Shown here: positions 57,911 to 64,000 of the stretch, piece by piece
Position numbering within the stretch: the first letter of the stretch is position 1
How the letters are laid out: each line of letters opens with the position of its first letter
Source: Acanthosoma haemorrhoidale
Taxonomy: Eukaryota; Arthropoda; Insecta; Hemiptera; Acanthosomatidae
NCBI GenBank assembly: GCA_930367205.1
Contig: OV884013.1
Span: 120,505,827-120,569,826 of the forward strand
Length of the DNA: 64,000 nucleotides
Reading direction: 5' to 3'
Program-made: the position numbers and the translations under genes
Notes under the pieces: model-generated
What the model saw: only the letters and a program-made list of their open reading frames with translations
Told to the model about the DNA's origin: nothing
Databases searched by the model: none

Positions 57911-59329
57911 AATATTTTTATAGGTATTTATTGTATTTCTTTTTTATAGGACTAGAATGAATTAGTTTTTTTTTTTTTTTAATTTTCTAACTGTATCACT
58001 AATTTTTAAGAAAATCTATTCATTATCACAGTACTTTTTCTTAACACGCATGGATGAATGTAAAAGAAAACTAACATCATTTAATAAAATAAATTCCTCC
58101 CTTTGATGGGTTGGGAAAAATATATAAGCTAAAGGACTGACGGATGCCCGTGCTTTGCCTGAGATTGGCCTTACCTTCGGGTCTACTCCCTGAAAGAGAT
58201 ACCGCTGTAATATTGGGAAAATTCTTCATTGTTTATTAAATTTTCCGGCAAAAGGATTATTTATCCATAGACAACAAATATTCAGGGTTAGAACGGGTTG
58301 AAGCTCCTCGAGTTATAACTTACCTTTATAAGTTATTCGGCTTATCGTTCATTCAGGTATTTAATTAAGTATATCTGATTTTTTTAAACGTTTTCCTGAA
58401 CCTTGTTTGTCGGACTTTGTTGCTTGGTAATTTTCACAAAGAAAAAACCTCCTTCCTCCTCCCTCAGCCTTTCTGTTTCGCATCTCCCGTCCTATGGGGG
58501 GAGGGGCGGGGGTGCGCTCTTGTCAGTGCATGTTATTGACATATTTTAATGCTAGTGGAATATTTTTTCCGGCTTCATATTCCACAGCGCATGTCTTCTC
58601 GTGTTCGTGTTGTTGCACTGTTCAGACATCGTGAGTGGAATAATTCTAAAAATATTTCTGTGCTATGCTCATTGTCTTATTTATAGACGAAATTATTATT
58701 TATTTTCAAAATTTAAATTTATTATCCTTTGCGCATTTAACATATTGACGTCATATTCCATACAAACAACGACCCACCAGGACGGAGACATACTTACAAT
58801 AATCAAAATAAGTCATCTTTAAATTAATCTTTTATTTTCTTTGTTCAAAGTGTGTTTCTTGGTACCAGTGGAATATTATCACAGATCAGTTCCTTTTCTA
58901 TTTTATCTCCACTATATCACAGATATTTTTTATATTTATCACAACCAGTAGAATATGATTGATGATAATATAACATATATTTACACAAAAACTCAATTGA
59001 AACCGGCTTGTTACGTATTAAATAGGCAATTGATTCTGTTGGTTGTTAAAACTACATTTCATACATAAGGAAATCGGAACTTTCAATCTAGACTAGTTAT
59101 GTCCTAGGACTAAAATCTAAAACGTTATTACTAAATCAGTTACGAGGTTTTTCACGTCTATTTTTATTTCTAAATTCCGCCATTGTCCGCACGAAACGAA
59201 CCCATGCAAAGTACGCCGAAGGATGAAACCCACTAAAGTAGGCCACGTGTCAACTAGATGCGAATATCTTCCCCTTGTGAAGATATTTTTCATGACTGAT
59301 ATTCTCCCAGAAGCCCTAGGCGTTATATA

Positions 59330-60178
59330 GGGTGTCCCAGAATTAACGCAATATTTGAATTTGCCGCCATTTGTGCAGTAAAGTGCTGGCTAACATAAAA
59401 AAAAAAACAATTTGTCAGCTGACAGTTTAGGGTGAGTAAAAATGGAGCTTTAAACGATAGAAAAACGTTTCTTTATTGTTGAACATTATCTCAAAAATAA
59501 TGAAAGTTTGGCGGCCGCTGTTCGAAAATTTCATACAAAATATGGTCGGAATAGTGTTTTGACTTCATCAACTGTGAAGAGATTAATTGAAAAAAATTAA
59601 GGAGACTGGATCAGTTGGAGACACTAAACACACTGGTCGTCCAAAAACAAGCCGTTCAAATGTCAATATCAAAGCAGTGCGTGAGAGTGTTGTTGAAAAT
59701 CAATACCACAGTTCTTTGTGCCGAAATTGGATGATATTGATGTGGCCAATATGTGGTTTCAACAAGATGGTGCCACATGCCACCATACAGCCCATGAAAC
59801 AATTCAAATACTGCATGAGACATTTCCAGGTCGTGTACTCTCTTGTTTCGGTGATCATAATTGGCCCCCTCGATCGTGTGATTTAACAACTTTAGATTTC
59901 TTTTTATGGGGTTATTTGAAGTCAAAGGTGTATGTCAACAAGGCCACATCCACCCGTGGAAAGAGGAAATTCAACCACTTTTATGCCAAATGGTCATGGA
60001 AAATTTCGACAAAAGAGTGCGTATGTGGCAGCAAAGTCGTGGAGGCCATTTGCCCGATGTGTTATTCCATAAATAACCCTATCCTATTTACTTTATAATT
60101 CAATAAAAAAATAACAACAAAAATACTAAACAGTGTTTTCTATTTAAATCAAATCTTGCGTTAATTCTGGGACACCCT
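59330..60178 (+). mobile_element. DUF4817-type Tc1/mariner element, unit 2 copy
   Basis: Duplicate of the element at 47321. Inverted repeats are intact ('gggtgtcccagaattaacgc' and its reverse) with TA flanks. The DUF4817 region has lost its frame early but keeps GSVGDTKHTGRPKTSRSN. The C-terminal part (59718-60098) reads DDIDVANMWFQQDGATCH, containing what looks like the second catalytic Asp, then HETIQILHETFPGRVLSCFG and LDFFLWGYLKSKVY. A frameshift at about 59965 follows. The same central deletion is present. It keeps a few residues that the unit 1 copy has lost. Confidence 0.9.
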
Positions 60179-61534
60179 ATATAACCTAGTCCACCTTGTT
60201 TAAAGCCTGTGACCACTTTCCCATAGGAAATGCCCGGTAGCTCTTCAGTAATCATTTAATTAATCTTTAGGAAAAATCATTTGGCGGCCTCTTCCTTGGT
60301 TATCTGGGGAAGTAGCGGGTAGGGTCCCGTTTCCTTTCCTGATCCTCTCTGGACAAACACATTTTTTTTTAATTCGTTTACATTGCTATTTTGATCTATA
60401 TATTTTAACATCCTATTCCTAAAATATTAACAATCATCAAGTGTGTTCTAGGATAAGATCAACATGGAACTTAGAGGGAGCATAGGAAGTAGCTTTGCTG
60501 TCTCCTTAAGTCCAAATTGGTTTTAGTATTGCTATGAGAAATCTGTTTAGTGTTTCAAAAAATTATTTATCGTGTTTCTCTCAAAAAAATTAGGCACGAG
60601 CTGGTCTTTTTTCACGGGGTCCATGGCATTGAAGAGTCGCAGGCTTTGATGCGTTCTAGGTAGGACCTATGTCGCAAGTTGAAACCTTTCATTCCTAAGA
60701 CAGACAGACAGAAAAAAAAAATTATGTATTTCCATTTGGAGTTTCGTTTTGTCCGAAATGGATCCACAAAATCAGTACACTTTATCATTAAGCATTTATG
60801 TCTACAAGTATCAATAAACTATTTCAAAGCGATCTCCATCCGTCATTGAACATAGCCAAAGCAGACAACGATACGTTTTAGATAATTAATACTAGATAAT
60901 AAATTAAACCCTTTGTTTAACTCCGTTCTTATCGTCTTTAGCTTCATCGCATATTTCCTTATCATTTGCCTATTGTGAATTGTAGGGGCTTATCTACTCG
61001 TTATGCCTTTAGGGTTGTTAATCATCGTTAAAGTCCCCCCCCCCTTTGCTTTTAAGTTGATTCGTTTGATCATGGTCGGCTGCTGTTAATCCGCCAGAGG
61101 AAGTTGCGCGGTGGGACTACTCTCTTGGCATTAGCCCTTCAGCGATCCTGATCAACTTTATGATCCCTAAAGGGGCTTACCAAGCCCGCTACTTAACGAT
61201 ATCGTCCCTTTCATTCACTTATGCTTCTAGGGCTTCGTTGAGTTTTTCAATATAACTTCTTTCTTTATCATATTTATATATGGTTGCACTCATTGTTTCG
61301 CTTAGCGAGGAGACAAAAAGTAAATCTTTTGTTATTGTTACTGCAAAGTTTGAATAATAATGAAATCGAGTCGCTCTCCGGATTAAATTTTAATAAATGA
61401 CTGTGATTTTGGAGAAAATGTTTCGGATACTTGTATTATGTGTTTGTTGAGAGTTGATGTCGGAGTATATCAGCTTGCTCAAGTTTGTTCGTTTGGTCTA
61501 GTTTTCCGTTGAGATATACTTCCCTCTAATTCTT

Positions 61535-61993
61535 GAATTCTTCAACTCATCCCTTCCAAGTTCATGAAATTCCATAGTAACCTATCCAACCGCCCTAATC
61601 CCCTAGCACGTAATGACTGCAACACGCATCCCTATAATCGTCCTTGGAGACTGAAATGGCAGTAGCTTCGTGCCCTGATATAAATGCGGGACAGTGGGAG
61701 TCCTGGCAATGGCCAGTTTCTCCAATCATGTCCTGAGCGTATGTGGCTCTCGCGCTCTTCCTCAGCCTCCACTGGCTTGTATTCAGTGACGCCGAGGAGC
61801 GTAGGGAACTTCCTAAGACTCCGCTTCCTCTTTCGCATGCGAGGGAGGTGACAACCATGTGGATTTGGGAGGCCTCTTGGCTTTAGTGAGTGAATGAAAA
61901 TTGTAAATACATTATGAACGAGATCATTTATCACAATTACTTATTGCCCAAAGAGGTATATTATAATTTTAGCACAATAATGAAATTTCAGTA
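61535..61993 (+). mobile_element. J1 LINE 3' end, unit 2 copy
   Basis: Duplicate of 49530-49990 with about ten differences, including the terminus ('cacaataatgaaatttcag') and a rearranged few bases just downstream at about 62024. Confidence 0.85.
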
Positions 61994-62221
61994 TTGAAAT
62001 CCTTGGTGCTAATCATCCCTGAATGAAATTCCTCATGTAACACTCCGTTGTTAAGTTTCAGAACTCATGCTTAGCCAAGGAATTAATGGTTATATGTATT
62101 CATGATGTGCTGACAACCACAAGTTCTAAAGGAGACATCACTCAAGAGCAGGGACAAATGCGAACCAGTACATACTAAAAAAAAAAAATGTTTAAAAAAG
62201 AGCATGTAGCTATTCATAATA

Positions 62222-63069
62222 GGTTGGCAAGAAAGTAATTTGGTTTTGTTAGTGTGAATAATGAAACAAAAAAAGGAGCTTTAATCAGTCAAACATATTC
62301 CATTCTGTTCGATGACCTTTTGCCATATTTCTGGTAACTTCATGATCCCGCGCTCATAGAACTTCTGGTCCTTATCAGCAAAAAACTCAACCAAGTGCGA
62401 TTTGAGGTCATCGTTATTACTGAAATTTTTACTATTTAAGAAGTTTTGTAAGCTTCGAAATAAATGGTAATCCGATGGTGAAAGGTCGGGGCTTTATAGG
62501 GGATGCGACATAACTTCCCAACCAAGCTCCAATAGTTTCGTACGTGTCGCTAAAGATGTGTGAGACCTCGCATTGTCTTGGCGGAACCCAAATATTGAGC
62601 TTCTCAACAAGTCCAAGACGTCATATATGATTTTGAATTGTTGTTTGTGATAAATTTAACTGTTTTGCAATTTCTCGCATAGTTTATGATGATTCGATTC
62701 AATTATGGCTTTCATTTTATCATCATCAACTTCAATTTTTCAATGAGAAATTCTCCAGAACGAAACTTTTTTAAACCAAGTCTATAACGTGCGTTCTGTT
62801 CAATCAACACCATAAACTTCACATATATCTTTGTGAGCCTCAGCCGCTTTCTTGCCTTTATGAAAATAAAAAAGTAAAATGTGTTGAAAATGCTTATTTT
62901 TGCACTCTAGTTAAAACAGAGAAAATTACACGGAATTTCTTTCTATAGCAACCTAAATTTATCGACTACCAAATCTTAAAAGAAAAAAAATTTAACATTG
63001 ACAAAATAATAACGAAACAAGCATAACGCTGTCTACTGGTGCCAAAAGAAATCACTTTCTTGCCAACTC
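62222..63069 (-). mobile_element. Mariner (DD34D), internally deleted, uninterrupted copy
   Basis: About 848 bp with inverted repeats of about 19 bp at both ends. The minus strand holds transposase pieces in order: N-terminal GKKAAEAHKDICEVYG, then LNIWVP fused to RQDNARSHTSL (Asp at 62575-62577), a stop codon inside the HPxxSPDLSPSDYHLF block (Asp at 62470-62472; 34 residues between the two) and the C-terminus to 62281. It shows the site where BEL/Pao inserted in unit 1: just after DYHLFRS. Non-autonomous. Confidence 0.9.
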
Positions 63070-63858
63070 AATATTTTTATAGGTATTTATTGTATTTCTT
63101 TTTTATAGGACTAGAATGAATTAGTTTTTTTTTTTTTTTTTTTAATTTTCTAACTGTATCACTAATTTTTAAGAAAATCTATTCATTATCTCAGTACTTT
63201 TTCTTAACACGCATGGATGAATGTAAAAGAAAACTAACATTTAATAAAATAAATTCCTCCCTTTGATGGGTTGGGAAAAATATATAAGCTAAAGGACTGA
63301 CGGATGCCCGTGCTTTGCCTGAGATTGGCCTTACCTTCGGGTCTACTCCCTGAAAGAGATACCGCTGTAATATTGGGAAAATTCTTCATTGTTTATTAAA
63401 TTTTCCGGCAAAAGGATTATTTATCCATAGACAACAAATATTCAGGGTTAGAACGGGTTGAAGCTCCTCGAGTTATAACTTACCTTTATAAGTTATTCGG
63501 CTTATCGTTCATTCAGGTATTTAATTAAGTATATCTGATTTTTTTAAACGTTTTCCTGAACCTTGTTTGTCGGACTTTGTTGCTTGGTAATTTTCACAAA
63601 GAAAAAAACCTTTTTCCTCCCCCGGGTTTCCTGGATTTCGTGGCTCCCTCGTTTATCCTTGAGGCATGAAATTTAACAAGGAGGTACTTTTTGGTGTAAA
63701 GGAAACATTGTGTTTAAAGTAGGCTGTCAAATCAACCATCTAGACGCTATTGTTTATATACAAATTGCGTTTTTTTGTTTAAATTAATCTCATAATCATT
63801 AAAACTGTTATTAATATTGTCATTAAAATTTTAAATCAATCCGTGTTTTTTTTAGTCA

Positions 63859-63970
63859 TGGTATTTTTAATGGTAGTTCTATTGGTTACCCTATAGTGGT
63901 ATTTTAGTGGTAGTTCCATTGGTTATTCTATAGTGGTATTTTAGTAGTAGTTCCATTGGTCACCCTATAG
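63859..63970 (+). repeat. Short tandem repeat, about 3 units of 38-40 bp
   Basis: Three imperfect units of the form 'ggtattttagtggtagttcc' followed by 'attggttaccctatagt'. The 63612-63858 stretch before it is unassigned. Confidence 0.8.
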
Positions 63971-64000
63971 TAATGTATTTTCTTAAGCTTCATTGTTAAA

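Larger units (their letters stand above)
46447..58450 (+). repeat. Tandem duplication, unit 1 (interrupted by BEL/Pao)
   Basis: Matches 58451-63611 along its whole length once the 6,834 bp BEL/Pao element and its 5 bp duplicated target are removed, leaving about 5,165 bp. AACCT is found at the left edge (46442-46446), at the unit junction (58446-58450) and at the right edge (63607-63611). It contains a DUF4817 element, a J1 3' end and a mariner. Confidence 0.95.
58451..63611 (+). repeat. Tandem duplication, unit 2 (uninterrupted)
   Basis: 5,161 bp copy of unit 1 without the BEL/Pao element. Divergence from unit 1 is uneven: clearly several percent in the first 2 kb, close to zero over 60500-61495, and below about 1% from 62000 on. 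Confidence 0.95.

Noticed and set aside
1..64000. Host protein-coding gene or exons
   Set aside because: Every frame with a recognisable domain belongs to a mobile element. Remaining frames are under about 140 codons, AT-driven and without motif or paired splice signals.

Overview
The window is AT-rich eukaryotic DNA, most likely from an insect or another arthropod. I base this on the mobile elements it carries: Jockey-like and R1-like LINEs, a BEL/Pao LTR retrotransposon, a DD34D mariner, a Tc1 fragment and a Tc1/mariner-type element with a DUF4817 helix-turn-helix. I recognise no host protein gene, rRNA, intact tRNA or CRISPR array. The only long intact reading frame belongs to a retrotransposon. 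Family names J1 to J4, LB and Y are my working labels.

Left part (1-28.8 kb): a scatter of short, mostly 5'-truncated LINE copies. The commonest family, J1, has about 17 pieces across the window. It ends in a Jockey-type reverse transcriptase C-terminus, a roughly 400 bp 3' UTR and an AATAAA-type terminus. Also here are two copies of a composite repeat (LB, 8.9-9.8 kb and 14.6-15.4 kb), internally deleted DUF4817 transposons (4.4 and 25.1 kb), a DUF4817/Tc1 chimera (10.5-11.2 kb), and a 181 bp inverted duplicate of an LB segment flanked by a 16 bp target-site duplication (15.6 kb). A degenerate frame that could be an envelope-like remnant lies at 17.6-18.2 kb.

Middle (28.8-46.4 kb): an 11-copy, 42 bp minisatellite open on both strands (28.9 kb), copies of a second LINE family (J2, 29.6, 35.7 and 38.5 kb), more J1 pieces, a tRNA-like pol III box pair (39.8 kb), and a frameshifted R1-like LINE (41.3-43.9 kb, minus strand).

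Right part (46.4-63.6 kb): a tandem duplication of a unit of about 5.16 kb with AACCT microhomology at its breakpoints. Each unit carries a DUF4817 element, a J1 3' end and an internally deleted mariner. In unit 1 a 6,834 bp BEL/Pao element (50455-57288) has jumped into the mariner. It has 607 bp LTRs differing at about 3 sites, a GTAAG target-site duplication, and one uninterrupted Gag-Pol frame with its catalytic residues in place. Unit 2 keeps the empty site, so the insertion can be read to the base.

The elements form a layered record of transposition, duplication and possible gene conversion, not a pathway. The BEL/Pao element is the only candidate for present activity. The DUF4817 and mariner copies could move only if an intact relative elsewhere supplied transposase.
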